From positions 23,275 through 87,274 of the forward strand of contig JBGCEO010000051.1 in assembly GCA_045106475.1 (NCBI GenBank): a stretch of DNA of 64,000 bases, given 5' to 3'. The stretch is from Granulosicoccus sp045106475 (GTDB lineage: Bacteria; Pseudomonadota; Gammaproteobacteria; Granulosicoccales; Granulosicoccaceae). The notes beneath the pieces are model-generated. The model had not been told where the DNA came from and did no database searches. It saw only the letters and a program-made list of their open reading frames with translations. A program made the translations under genes and the position numbers. Shown in pieces: positions 43,721-53,225 of this stretch (position 1 is its first letter; each line of letters starts with the position of its first letter).

Positions 43721-44890
43721 ATGTTTCATCGCGACACCTATCTTAAGAAGCTCTTTTTGGTTCTACTCACGTTGGGTTCAGTGGCCTGTGCAACTGATCA
43801 AGCGACTCGACAGCCGTCGGTGATGTTGCCGCAACCCAACCAGGACACGACGATAAACCAAGAAACGATCGAAAAAGATCACACGCTGGCCGAAGATTCA
43901 TCGCAAAGCGATCAACCTGGCAACGATACAAACAAGCAAAGCGATCAACTTGGCAGCGATACAAACAATCAAAGCGATCAACCTGGCAGCAATACCAACA
44001 ATGAGAGCAGCAGTATCGCTCAATACTCGATTGGCCCTATAGCCCACGTCACGAGAACCGGGGAGTTGCAAAATTCATCGCTCACCGAGGTAAGTGGCAT
44101 CAGTACGTCATTACAGACCCCAGGCGTTTTGTTTGCCCTAAACGACAGTGGCAACTCGGCAGAAATCTATGCTTTCTCGGAACGGGGAACCCACCTGGGA
44201 AAATGGCCGATCAAAGCAAGCAATCGAGATTGGGAAGATATGGCTTCCATCTGGTTAGACAATCAAGCGTATCTAATCATTGGCGAAACAGGTGACAATC
44301 TTAAACGACATCGCCGTAGCGCTTTCTACTTAGTAGAGGAACCCATACCCGGACAGACTAAGGAGACAACGCTTTCCCCCTATAAAAAGTTAAGCTTTGT
44401 TTATGAAGACGGCCCGCGCAACGTTGAAGCATTTTCGGTGGATGGCAATTCCATATTCTTGATCAGTAAAGAGCCTGTCACCCAAAGTGGACCTGCGGCC
44501 AGTCAAGTATACGAACTAGAGATTCCCAGGATATTCGACGACAAACAACTTATTGCAAAAAAAGTGGCCAGCCTTCCCAAAGCCCCCACTAACTTTGAAG
44601 CGAAGCTGGCAGCGGCCATGGCCGGGGTAGATCTAAACCATATTACCGCGCTCGATTTTGATTCAACCGGCAACACGGCTTATCTATTAACGTACAGACA
44701 TGTCATTCGCATCAATCGCCAACAGAATCAAAGCTGGGCTGACGCATTTACACAGCGTGGAGAACGTATTTACGCACACAACCTTGAGCAGGCTGAAGCA
44801 TTGTCAGTAGCGGATAATCGCGCCATTTGGATTACATCAGAAAAACGCCCTGCCCCTCTTTGGGCAATTCCGATCACACCACCACTATAA
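43721..44890 (+). CDS. Lipoprotein with repetitive linker and beta-propeller-like domain
   Basis: 389-residue lipoprotein: signal peptide with lipobox GSVAC, a Ser/Asn/Gln/Asp-rich linker (about 30-100) containing three 11-residue repeats (QSDQxGxxTNx), then a ~290-residue domain with NDSGNSAEIYAFSERG, NRDWEDMASI, IIGETGDN and NVEAFSVDGNSIFLISKE. These fragments recall esterase-like/phytase-like propeller proteins, but I cannot name a family securely. The linker would hold the domain away from the membrane. Follows darP by 24 nt. Confidence 0.7.
   Translation: MFHRDTYLKKLFLVLLTLGSVACATDQATRQPSVMLPQPNQDTTINQETIEKDHTLAEDSSQSDQPGNDTNKQSDQLGSDTNNQSDQPGSNTNNESSSIAQYSIGPIAHVTRTGELQNSSLTEVSGISTSLQTPGVLFALNDSGNSAEIYAFSERGTHLGKWPIKASNRDWEDMASIWLDNQAYLIIGETGDNLKRHRRSAFYLVEEPIPGQTKETTLSPYKKLSFVYEDGPRNVEAFSVDGNSIFLISKEPVTQSGPAASQVYELEIPRIFDDKQLIAKKVASLPKAPTNFEAKLAAAMAGVDLNHITALDFDSTGNTAYLLTYRHVIRINRQQNQSWADAFTQRGERIYAHNLEQAEALSVADNRAIWITSEKRPAPLWAIPITPPL
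43904..44002 (+). repeat. Three 33-bp in-frame tandem repeats
   Basis: Three head-to-tail copies (43904-43936, 43937-43969, 43970-44002) of a 33-bp unit encoding QSDQxGxxTNx within the lipoprotein linker. Copies differ by a few bases each. Gain or loss of a unit would keep the frame and only change linker length. Confidence 0.9.
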
Positions 44891-44900
44891 AACGCGCTAC

Positions 44901-45983
44901 CTAAACCCGATACATTTCTACCTTGGATTTGTTCCAAGACATACCACTGCCAGGCTCATCGTCCGACAAAACCGTATTGCCATTCTCTACCACAAGCGGC
45001 TCTGTCAATATCTCTGCCCACCAGTCAACATACTCGAGTCTATGGCTTGTACTGCCTGAGGCTAACAGTTGCGCACTGAGTTCAGGCCAAAGATGACTCG
45101 ACACCTGCTTACCCGCTGCCTCCGCAAGACTAATTGCCTTTAACCAGCCTGTTACACCGCCGATCTTCATAACATCCGGCATAACATAGTCAGATGCGTC
45201 CATACTCAGAGCAGCGGCCATATCCGCCGGCCCCCACCAGTTTTCCCCACTTTGTACAGGCGTTTTAATCGCATCCTTTACCCGGGCTGAATTCTTAAAG
45301 TCATGCGCTAGCACTGGTTCTTCGATCCAGGCCAAGCCTTCATCATCAATCGCCCGCAACCGTTCTATTGCATCGATGGGTTGCAATGATTGATTGTAAT
45401 CAACCATGAGTTCGACATCGGGGCCAACTGCCTCACGCATAGCGCGGATAACTCTTAAGTCTTCCGCCACTGTCGGGTATCCAATCTTCGCTTTAACACC
45501 GGAAAAACCCTGTTTAGCCCATGTCTCGGCCTGTCTTGCAGTTTCAAGCTCGCCGTCATAACCCGTTCCCCCGTAAGCCTGCACGGATACTGACTCAGCG
45601 CCCAACAACCGATGTAAAGGCAATGACTGATGCCTGGCCAGCGCGTCCCACAGTGCCATGTCGATGCCAGCCATGGCCATACCCATCAAACCTTGAGGAC
45701 CAATCAGCCTTGCTCGCGCCTGCAATTGATCGTAGACACCACGTGGGGCGAGCGATTGACCAAGGAAAAGAGGTTGCATACCGAGTATCAGCTCTGCTAC
45801 CGGTTTTAACGCAAACGGCGTATAGGTAAACACAATGGCATGTCCAATTAATCCACCACTGCAATGCACATCGATCAGCACCAAGGGAGATTTTTCCACC
45901 ACACCACTGGCAGTCCGGTGCGGTGGATTGATAGGAACCAGCACGGTTTGAATCGATACTGATTCAATAATAGGCAGCGACAT
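44901..45983 (-). CDS. Enolase-superfamily enzyme, mandelate racemase subgroup
   Basis: TIM-barrel enzyme of 360 residues that abstracts a proton alpha to a carboxylate. Barrel residues: KAK at 164-166, metal ligands Asp195 (VDYN), Glu221 (IEEP) and Glu247 (SGEN), and the His/Asp pair formed by His297 (SSHLWPE) with Asp270. This is the mandelate racemase/acid-sugar-dehydratase pattern. The substrate cannot be read from sequence. It is convergent with the lipoprotein gene and no sugar transport genes flank it. Confidence 0.9.
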   Translation of the reverse strand: MSLPIIESVSIQTVLVPINPPHRTASGVVEKSPLVLIDVHCSGGLIGHAIVFTYTPFALKPVAELILGMQPLFLGQSLAPRGVYDQLQARARLIGPQGLMGMAMAGIDMALWDALARHQSLPLHRLLGAESVSVQAYGGTGYDGELETARQAETWAKQGFSGVKAKIGYPTVAEDLRVIRAMREAVGPDVELMVDYNQSLQPIDAIERLRAIDDEGLAWIEEPVLAHDFKNSARVKDAIKTPVQSGENWWGPADMAAALSMDASDYVMPDVMKIGGVTGWLKAISLAEAAGKQVSSHLWPELSAQLLASGSTSHRLEYVDWWAEILTEPLVVENGNTVLSDDEPGSGMSWNKSKVEMYRV

Positions 45984-46071
45984 GGTGTTCTCGAATGACG
46001 AAAAAACGATTCTAGGGCACTATACCTAAATCATACATCCCTTTAAAACGACCGGATACGATGATTTCAAC

Positions 46072-47778
46072 TCAGCGCCGACCACTGATCAGGGCATTGA
46101 TGGCTATCGCGCTATAGTCGTAGTATGACTGCATTCCGTGAAATCCGTCAGAGGCAACCATATCGCTCAGGCTATGTGCATCTTTAAACTGATTTTGTAG
46201 TACTAAATCACACGGGTTTAGATACGCGATATCAAGATCCAGAGCAATTTTTCGCATATGGTTGCAATACTGATGGAAGTTTCTATCGCGTATGGTCATC
46301 GCAGTATCCTTTCCTGCTATGAATGCATAGAAGTTCGGATCTTCAACCAACCAGACCTTTCCATATTTTGTAAGTCCGCGCAGGATGTTGATCTGTTCTC
46401 CGAAATGTTGGTCAAAGTATTCCGCAATGTCTTTTTCAGTTAGCACTGGTGTAGAAAAGTAATTGCTGATTCGATTAATTGTTCTATGTGTCTGAAAACC
46501 GATGTTGGTGATTATACGGCAGGCGTCATTCTGGGATTTCAATTTGTCGAATATTGTTGACCAGATCTCTTGTGATTCGGAATTTTCCATGGGCAGAAAT
46601 ATCTTCGAATCCGATAGTTCAAATTTTCCATCTGAAAAACTGCCGCCGTTCATCACCATGCCGCCAAAGACTTCAATCTTTGCCGCCTCAAAACCACTCG
46701 CCAGTTTACCCATATGGGAATCACCAATAAGCAGAATGTCAGTGTCGAGCAGTCCCTGACTGTTCAGTCTTGAATAACTATCAAGTAACTCCTCCTCGCA
46801 AATAGCCTCTTGTCCATCATCAGAGTCAGGCAGTGCGTTGGCGTTTTCTTCGCCTGGATCAGAAATCCTTGTTGCCTCAGCGAAAGCATGTCCCATGACA
46901 TACCGCACACCGGAATTGCTGATGGATCGAAGATTATTATCGAATCGCCAATCTGTTTCAGTGTGGTGGTTTATTAACTCATAGGAAGGAAAGTAGGATG
47001 CACGAGTCGAGGCTGCACAGTACTGACCCAGCGCTGCGCGGATAACCGATTTTGAATACGTTGTGGCCAACAGTACATGGTTATCAGTTGCTGTGGCGGT
47101 TAATGGCACTGGTGACACTGTATAAATCACAGTGATTTCAGGATTGATTTCCTCTAAAAGGTTTTCAACAGCCAATAAATCAGAGTGAATCTCATCAAAG
47201 GTACAATTGTGAAAGATATGATTTGACTCATCGAATTCCCCGACGATGGTTCCGGGGCAACTTGGGTATATGTCACCCTTTATATTTCTCCACGTCTCTG
47301 TTAAACCAATGGTAAAAATAAAGACACTTGAATTTGTTAAATGATTTAGTAGTTCATCCCTCACAGCAACACGATGTTCATTTAAACGCGCTCTGGATGG
47401 CATGGCACTCCGATGTGGCAAAAGTAAGTCGAACCATTGATCATTGTCCTGATAGGCGCTGCTAGCATCCCAAGTTCGCAGTCCTAATGAATAATCCAAC
47501 CATTGCTTCAATTGCGCGATAGAGTAAATGTTGCCAAGACCAAAACTCTCGATACGATCACCCGCTAATCCAGACTTAAGATAATTGTAGTTTCTTGAGC
47601 TCAACTCCTTGCCAATATACTGTGCAAAACAAGACCCGCCAGAAACAACGGAATCATTCGCCGACAGTAAGGTCAGCAACGGATCTACAGCGAGTAGATT
47701 CTGAGTCTTGACTGGAGACTTAACACCGCTTGACCAAAAACGGGTGTCTGGCAAATTCTGATATGGATTTAGACTCAT
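46072..47778 (-). CDS. GSCFA-domain protein with a second SGNH-like domain
   Basis: 568-residue protein with no signal peptide. The N-terminal ~300 residues form a GSCFA domain, named for the motif seen here as SGGSCFAQ (47-54), with FTIGLTETW and a TVSPVPLTAT segment. The C-terminal part (about 345-568) looks like a second SGNH-type hydrolase: IGDSH (351-355) as block I and DGFH (544-547) as the Asp-x-x-His block. Acidic linker at 305-335. GSCFA proteins occur in cell-surface polysaccharide settings, but no such genes flank this one. Possible role: esterase or acyl transfer on glycans (inference). Confidence 0.8.
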   Translation of the reverse strand: MSLNPYQNLPDTRFWSSGVKSPVKTQNLLAVDPLLTLLSANDSVVSGGSCFAQYIGKELSSRNYNYLKSGLAGDRIESFGLGNIYSIAQLKQWLDYSLGLRTWDASSAYQDNDQWFDLLLPHRSAMPSRARLNEHRVAVRDELLNHLTNSSVFIFTIGLTETWRNIKGDIYPSCPGTIVGEFDESNHIFHNCTFDEIHSDLLAVENLLEEINPEITVIYTVSPVPLTATATDNHVLLATTYSKSVIRAALGQYCAASTRASYFPSYELINHHTETDWRFDNNLRSISNSGVRYVMGHAFAEATRISDPGEENANALPDSDDGQEAICEEELLDSYSRLNSQGLLDTDILLIGDSHMGKLASGFEAAKIEVFGGMVMNGGSFSDGKFELSDSKIFLPMENSESQEIWSTIFDKLKSQNDACRIITNIGFQTHRTINRISNYFSTPVLTEKDIAEYFDQHFGEQINILRGLTKYGKVWLVEDPNFYAFIAGKDTAMTIRDRNFHQYCNHMRKIALDLDIAYLNPCDLVLQNQFKDAHSLSDMVASDGFHGMQSYYDYSAIAINALISGRR

Positions 47779-47986
47779 CTATCGACTACCGGTTGTGCTA
47801 TAAATCAGTGCATTCGCAACTGTTTAAACGCCCCGCATTTACCCAGAGCAGTGGTGACAGAAGCAGCCTGCATTTCACGAAGGTGTAAACGAGTCAGCGG
47901 CATTTATCATGCCTTGGCAGCTATGCGTAATGGTAAAACAGGTTATTCAAACATAACCTACCCAAGCTCCGATCCACAGCTGTCCC

Positions 47987-48262
47987 TCATAAAGATTCAG
48001 TTAGCCACCCTGTTTCCAATGCGCTTGCCCGGTCTAGTCGCTTTGCGTTTTTTACCAGTGTCACCATTTCTTGAGTATCGTACCGAACCGCTCTCAGGTT
48101 AACTTGCCAATCACCCTCGATTCTCTCAAGTAGGGCGTAGCGCGCATCGGGTGTACCAGTTTGCATCACCCTCTCCATCCAATAGCTGGTGTCGCTATAC
48201 GGTGTGCCATGGCAAAGGAATATATCTTGCAAAGTAGAAGTGCTAAAACGAGTTTCCAACAC
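47987..48262 (-). pseudogene. Remnant of a calcineurin-like metallophosphoesterase
   Basis: A 91-codon frame whose residues 13-28 (DIFLCHGTPYSDTSYW) match the mid-region of YfcE-like phosphoesterases, and whose residues from about 35 (TGTPDARYALLERIEGDWQVNLRAV) match the C-terminal end of the same family. The part that should lie between them, with the metal-binding GHTH and NPGSVG motifs, is missing, and so is the N-terminal DIHGN/GNHE half. It is therefore an internally deleted, 5'-truncated copy. The surrounding 47779-48466 otherwise has no gene that I can support. Confidence 0.7.
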
Positions 48263-48466
48263 AACTCAAAGCGTGAAACTACTGGGTGTGTTTTCCCGGG
48301 TAGTGGTCCACGGGCTCGAAGCGTTAATCGATCACGTTTATGAGGCTGCTGCAAGCAGCCTATTGGTCGATGCTAATTCCGCAGCATACCGCATCAAAAT
48401 GAGCACTTGCTACATCCAAACCTATCAATTAAATATCTTCTAACCAAGCAAACAAGTAAAGATCCT

Positions 48467-48673
48467 ATGTTTACTTTAATCTTAATAGCACAGACCTATT
48501 CAGGTGCAATGGCCTACGAATTCGGGCCATATCCAGACAACAACACATGCGAGAAGTTTGCGATCAATCAAATCCAGAGAATCGAGTTGTCCAGAGATAT
48601 CTTAAAAATTGTTAGTGATTGCAGAGAACTACACCCTGAACTGAGGGAGTCCAATCTGCAAGTATCGAATTGA
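48467..48673 (+). CDS. Small hypothetical protein
   Basis: Possible 68-residue protein starting at ATG 48467. The N-terminal half is mildly hydrophobic (MFTLILIAQTYSGAMAYEFG) and the rest is charged with two cysteines (NTCEKFA, SDCREL) that could form one disulfide. No family recognised. The frame is also open upstream to 48407, but the hydrophobic start argues for 48467. Only a weak ribosome-binding site is seen. Confidence 0.4.
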   Translation: MFTLILIAQTYSGAMAYEFGPYPDNNTCEKFAINQIQRIELSRDILKIVSDCRELHPELRESNLQVSN

Positions 48674-48726
48674 TTTTTGTCCACCTACAGACATTAGCTC
48701 GCCTTAGAAACAACGATATGCACCGG

Positions 48727-49629
48727 TTAAGTAGTCGAATCTCTCTTCTCTAATTTCTCTTCACTCGGCGCTCTACCAAACTTTTTTCTGTAGTCACGGC
48801 TGAACTGGTTTGGACTACTGTATCCAACCTTAAATGCCACGTCCGATACTGCAATAGAATCGTACGCAAGTATAGACTGCGCCTCTACCAAGCGAAGATC
48901 TTTTTGAAACTGTAAAGGCGTTGTTCCTGTCACAACCTTGAAGTGTGTGTGAAATGAAGAGACGCTCATGCCAGCCAACCCTGCAAGATCCGTCACTGAA
49001 AGTTTGGATCGGTACGTAACTCTCAGATTTTCAATTGCCCGCCCAATCTTGCTCGCATGGCTATTGACTACGAGCAGATGGCGTAACATGGAGCCGATTG
49101 GTGAGAGGATGAGTCGATAGTGTATCTGTCTGCTTATAGATTCCCCTAGCACCTTTGCATCTAAAGGATTTTTATAAAGCTCCATATATTCAAGTAGCGG
49201 TACCAGCCACGTAATATCAGCGGGACCAACCGCTAATGACTGCGCATCGACATCTATGCCAGGCGCGTCGCCAATCAGATCATAAAGGCTGCGAACAAGT
49301 CGGATATCAAGCGAAAATAGTATAGCGAGATAAGGCGCATCTGCACTGGCTTCGACGATCCGAGACACGACGGGCAAATGGTGACTTACCAACAATGCGT
49401 CACCTTGATTGATTTTTACATGCTGGTCCCCTATAGAAGTTTCTTTGCTACCTTGGAGAATCAGACATACAACCGGTTCGTACACAGCACCTGATTTCGA
49501 TCCTCTATAATTGCGGCTGAAGACCGCCAGATTTGGCAGCATACTGGTGGCGTTATCGTCCCAGAATTCAGATAGTTCGGTGAGCCGAGCCAATATCTCT
49601 CGTTCGCGTATCAATTTGTGCTTCAGCAT
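48727..49629 (-). CDS. AraC-family regulator with AraC_N domain
   Basis: 300-residue regulator. The N-terminal cupin-like domain is of the PF06719 type (SKSGAVYEPVVCLILQGSKETSIGDQ; LVSHHLPVVSRI). The C-terminus has the double helix-turn-helix (LSVTDLAGLAGMSVSSFHTHFKVVTGTTPLQFQ; DVAFKVGYSSPNQFSRDYRKKFG). It diverges from the short-chain dehydrogenase gene, its most likely target. In this subfamily such pairs often respond to aldehydes or small organics, which is only a family expectation. Confidence 0.93.
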   Translation of the reverse strand: MLKHKLIREREILARLTELSEFWDDNATSMLPNLAVFSRNYRGSKSGAVYEPVVCLILQGSKETSIGDQHVKINQGDALLVSHHLPVVSRIVEASADAPYLAILFSLDIRLVRSLYDLIGDAPGIDVDAQSLAVGPADITWLVPLLEYMELYKNPLDAKVLGESISRQIHYRLILSPIGSMLRHLLVVNSHASKIGRAIENLRVTYRSKLSVTDLAGLAGMSVSSFHTHFKVVTGTTPLQFQKDLRLVEAQSILAYDSIAVSDVAFKVGYSSPNQFSRDYRKKFGRAPSEEKLEKRDSTT

Positions 49630-49779
49630 AGTTCAAGCATAGCGAAACACAGACTATCAAGCATTATATTATCTTGCGCTTTGGAGAATCAGGCATGCAT
49701 TTAGTAGGAATCAACACGCTTTTCACCGCAATCTTAGGTATCTTTCTTGTGGTAGATATTGTCAAACCAAGGAAAGCCC

Positions 49780-50664
49780 ATGTTGCCAAACCAAACCCTC
49801 AATCTAAGCACACACAGCGTCACATACGATGCAATCGATCCAAAGTCCGCACTAAAAAACAGCGCAGCAGATAAAGTACTTTTTATCACCGGTGCATCCA
49901 AGGGTATAGGCCGATCGACTGCAGTTGCGTTTGCAGAGGCTGGTGCAAAGGCTGTTTATATCACCGCTCGTAATGAGGATGGACTTAGAGAAACCCAGGA
50001 ACTTGTGATTCAAGCCAATCATCAAACGGCCTGCCTATACTCCGTTTGTGATGTCACCGATGCCAGGGCTGTTCAGGCCGCTGTTGAGGACTGTGCTAAG
50101 CAATTTGGCGCAATTGACATCGCAGATGCAAATGCGGGCTACCTCGGTTCCTGGGTAAAGATCGCTGAATCAGATCCTGATAGCTGGTGGAGAAACTGGG
50201 AAGTAAATATGAGAGGCGCTTACCACGTTATCCGTTACACCCTTCCCCACCTAGTAACTTCCGCACAACAACGTGGTGGCGGTCATTTGATACTGGTTTC
50301 TTCAGTTGGCGCTCAATTACTCATGCCGGGAGCTTCTGACTATCAGACTTCAAAGCATGCTATTAATCGACTTTGCGAGTTCGTTCAAGCAGATCACGGC
50401 GAGGATGGAATAAAGTGCTTTGCTATCCATCCGGGTGGCGTAGCCACTGACATCGGAAAGCAAATGCCAGAATTTTTGCAAGAATTCCTCACGGAAGAGC
50501 CAGAGCTTGCAGCAAACTTCGCCGTTTGGCTCTGTTCGGGAAAAGCAGATTGGGCCAGAGGTCGTTATCTAAGTGCGACTTGGGATGTCGATCAACTTCT
50601 GTCTTTAAAGGATGAGATTCTGCGGGATGACTTATTAGTCAATCGACTACGGGGCAATGGCTAG
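49780..50664 (+). CDS. Short-chain dehydrogenase/reductase
   Basis: NAD(P)-dependent oxidoreductase of 294 residues. Cofactor motif TGASKGIG (37-44), NAG in ADANAGYLG, catalytic Ser in LVSSVGAQ, and YQTSK (Tyr188, Lys192). An unusual ~30-residue N-terminal extension precedes the first strand. ATG 49780 is chosen because AAGGA lies about 7 nt upstream; an in-frame TTG at 49759 is less likely. Divergent from the AraC-type gene over 150 bp. Substrate unknown. Confidence 0.9.
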   Translation: MLPNQTLNLSTHSVTYDAIDPKSALKNSAADKVLFITGASKGIGRSTAVAFAEAGAKAVYITARNEDGLRETQELVIQANHQTACLYSVCDVTDARAVQAAVEDCAKQFGAIDIADANAGYLGSWVKIAESDPDSWWRNWEVNMRGAYHVIRYTLPHLVTSAQQRGGGHLILVSSVGAQLLMPGASDYQTSKHAINRLCEFVQADHGEDGIKCFAIHPGGVATDIGKQMPEFLQEFLTEEPELAANFAVWLCSGKADWARGRYLSATWDVDQLLSLKDEILRDDLLVNRLRGNG

Positions 50665-50840
50665 AGGACGTTTCTACCTCATAAGTAATTGACTACTTAT
50701 AAGCTAAACATGCCCGCTACAGAACGACAACGGCTCTACGTGTCTAATTATATAATTTCCAAGTACCGCTTGATCTGTTACTCCCATAACACAGCCTTAC
50801 ATAAAATCACTTCTATAAAAAGAAACTGTAGAGATAGGAT

Positions 50841-52871
50841 CTAAACCTTGCCCGAATCCAGCTTTCGCCAAACTGACAACTCAGCCACCGAGTGCTGGTA
50901 TTTTCGTCGAGTTTCACGAATAACAAATGGAACATCCTGCGGGCTACCTTCCGCCACAAACTCTGGAGCGAGTGCGTCACGCAAGCCCTCCAGCGTGGTG
51001 TAGTTTTCACCAGTGCCGGCTTTGAATCCGCCCAGCCACTTATCCTTTTCGGTGAACTCTTCCAACCAGGTGTAAGGTGACGTAAGAACCAGTAAGCCCC
51101 CCGGTCGAATCCGATCTTTAATGGTAGTTAAGAAAAGCAATGGATCATAAAGACGGTCAATCAAGTTACCGGCAAACACAAGATCGTAATCGGTGAATTT
51201 GTCAGGCAAATTACAAGCATCGCCTTGCATAAATGAAACTTTCTGCGCAACGTCTGCATACCCTAGATCTTGTATGTTGATCTCTTTAAAAGACACAATA
51301 TCGCCTTCATCCTGGATGGCATAACGCTGGATACCGCTGGATTGCAGCGCGCTTGGGGCCTGTATAAGCCTTGCTGAAAAATCCAGTGCATCAACGTGCG
51401 AAAAATGTCTGGCCAGCTCGAAACTTGATCGGCCGGTAGCGCAGCCCAAGTCCAGTGCACGCGCTGATCCAGTGTGCTTCAGATATTGTTCGATGGCACC
51501 AATGCAAGCCACCGGAAAGTTGGGAACCCCAAAGTAAGTCTCGCCATAATGAAACTCGATGTACTGAGCCACCATGTCATCCTTTTCATAAACATTCATG
51601 GTTATCTCTGGCAATGGTCCAGCCTCCACATAACGGAGTCCAGAATGTTGATAGAAGTGCGTTCGAAATGCATAACGAGCGTCTTTAATTGCATAGTTGC
51701 CAGTAGACGACCAGCAACCACCCTTGAAAACATAATGCTTGCCATCAAAGGTTGGCGTTGAAAAATCATCATAAGCAGCGTGAACCCTGTACCCTTCAAA
51801 TGCATCTACTGGCGTCTCAGTCCATTGCCACACATTACCAATGATGTCATAAAAACCGCCAGGGAATTTATGCCGGTTTACAGGGCAGGATGACGCGTAG
51901 TATTCAAGATTAATGTTGCCCGGTGCTTTTTTCCAAAAGGGCTGATCGGTATCAACAATACTACGCAATGCATTCCATTCAGCCTCTGTAGGCATACGAA
52001 TAGTTTTGCCTGTCTGTTCTGATTTCCAGTTGCAAAATGCCTTAGCCTCTAGCCAGGTGATGTCAACTGGCCAATCCCAAGGCATATCAATAACCTCAAG
52101 CATCGTGCGATACTGGTAGCTATCATTTTCTTTTAGCCAGAATACTGGCATAGACGCCTGCCGGTATTGCGCCCACCGCCAACCCTCGTCGCTCCAGTAT
52201 GATTGCGTCTGATAACCGCCAGCATCAATGAACTCTAAAAACTCCGCGTTCGATACAATATATTGACTGGCCTTGAAATCCTCAACGATTGCTGTGCGGG
52301 CACCATACTCAACATCCCATCCGTAAAGAGAGTCGTCATGCGACTTACCTAGCTGCACAGTATCACCCTTAACCGGTAGCAGCTGGTTCTGGGGCGCATG
52401 CCCGGAGGTTCGACAGATTGAACCCCAGACAGGATGCTGCTTAACAAACTTCAGAGGCAATTCTCTGATCAATACGGAAGATGTTTCCAGGTGTATTCTT
52501 TCGTGCTCAATACCCATAAGAACAATCCACAACGGATCATCCCAACTGATTGGCAAGGTTACATCACAGCTACGGATGAAGCGATCCACGATATCGCGCA
52601 TGGATTGCCGGTACCTAGTCACCTCGGCAGGTGTTGGCCATTGATAGTTAACATCATTCAAGTCATCCCACGACATCTCGTCGACGCCGATGGCTAGAGA
52701 TGATTCTAATTGACTGTCAATCCTTTCATCAATCAACTTAGCTACATTCAACTTGTTGATGTAGAAAACTGCGGTGTGACCGTAATAGAAAATCAGGGGG
52801 TGTCGCAATGGGTTGGCGCGCTCGTAATACGCCTGTTCACAGCTTAAACATTCGAACAATGACTCATACAA
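50841..52871 (-). CDS. ovoA: Ovothiol synthase OvoA (start codon unresolved)
   Basis: Bifunctional enzyme of ovothiol A biosynthesis: iron-dependent joining of cysteine sulfur to histidine C5, then N-methylation of 5-thiohistidine. Visible order: DinB-like domain with iron ligands (GHTAVFYINKL; EHERIHLE), a formylglycine-generating-enzyme fold (NAEFLEFIDAGGYQ; GNVWQWTET; VFKGGCWSS), and a C-terminal SAM methyltransferase (ALDLGCATGRSS). The first ATG/GTG/TTG codon in frame is TTG 52871, giving 676 residues, but codons up to about 52960 still read like the family N-terminus (RTTLLDQG, EVLEYFHKS). The frame is open to 53012. See findings. Lies downstream of an Lrp-type gene on the same strand. 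Confidence 0.92.
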   Translation of the reverse strand: MYESLFECLSCEQAYYERANPLRHPLIFYYGHTAVFYINKLNVAKLIDERIDSQLESSLAIGVDEMSWDDLNDVNYQWPTPAEVTRYRQSMRDIVDRFIRSCDVTLPISWDDPLWIVLMGIEHERIHLETSSVLIRELPLKFVKQHPVWGSICRTSGHAPQNQLLPVKGDTVQLGKSHDDSLYGWDVEYGARTAIVEDFKASQYIVSNAEFLEFIDAGGYQTQSYWSDEGWRWAQYRQASMPVFWLKENDSYQYRTMLEVIDMPWDWPVDITWLEAKAFCNWKSEQTGKTIRMPTEAEWNALRSIVDTDQPFWKKAPGNINLEYYASSCPVNRHKFPGGFYDIIGNVWQWTETPVDAFEGYRVHAAYDDFSTPTFDGKHYVFKGGCWSSTGNYAIKDARYAFRTHFYQHSGLRYVEAGPLPEITMNVYEKDDMVAQYIEFHYGETYFGVPNFPVACIGAIEQYLKHTGSARALDLGCATGRSSFELARHFSHVDALDFSARLIQAPSALQSSGIQRYAIQDEGDIVSFKEINIQDLGYADVAQKVSFMQGDACNLPDKFTDYDLVFAGNLIDRLYDPLLFLTTIKDRIRPGGLLVLTSPYTWLEEFTEKDKWLGGFKAGTGENYTTLEGLRDALAPEFVAEGSPQDVPFVIRETRRKYQHSVAELSVWRKLDSGKV

Positions 52872-53225
52872 GTCACAGCTCTTGTGGAAATACTCAAGTA
52901 CTTCTGATCGCTTAGATTCAGCAGTGCCTTGATCGAGTAATGTTGTTCGGGATTGTATTGATACTGGAAGCAGACTTTCGGTGGCGATTGCTCTGGTTCT
53001 CTCTGATTGAATTTACCTCTTTGACGTAATCCGGAACACTTCGGTTCATTGCTTACGAAAATTTATAGTTTATTACGAGTTTGACGGAGACTTTATTTAG
53101 ATTCACTCGGTGTTAATACGCTGATTCGCCTGCCACTTATCTTCAATAACAGACCGCGATTCCAGGCATTGAGCAGGGTTCTATCGAGCCGCTGAATTGG
53201 AATGCCAGCCGATCAAGAAGCGTTC

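Noticed and set aside
49674..49874. 66-residue frame with a hydrophobic segment between the AraC and SDR genes
   Set aside because: It overlaps the SDR start and ribosome-binding site and its C-terminal half is coding sequence of SDR in another frame; no independent support.
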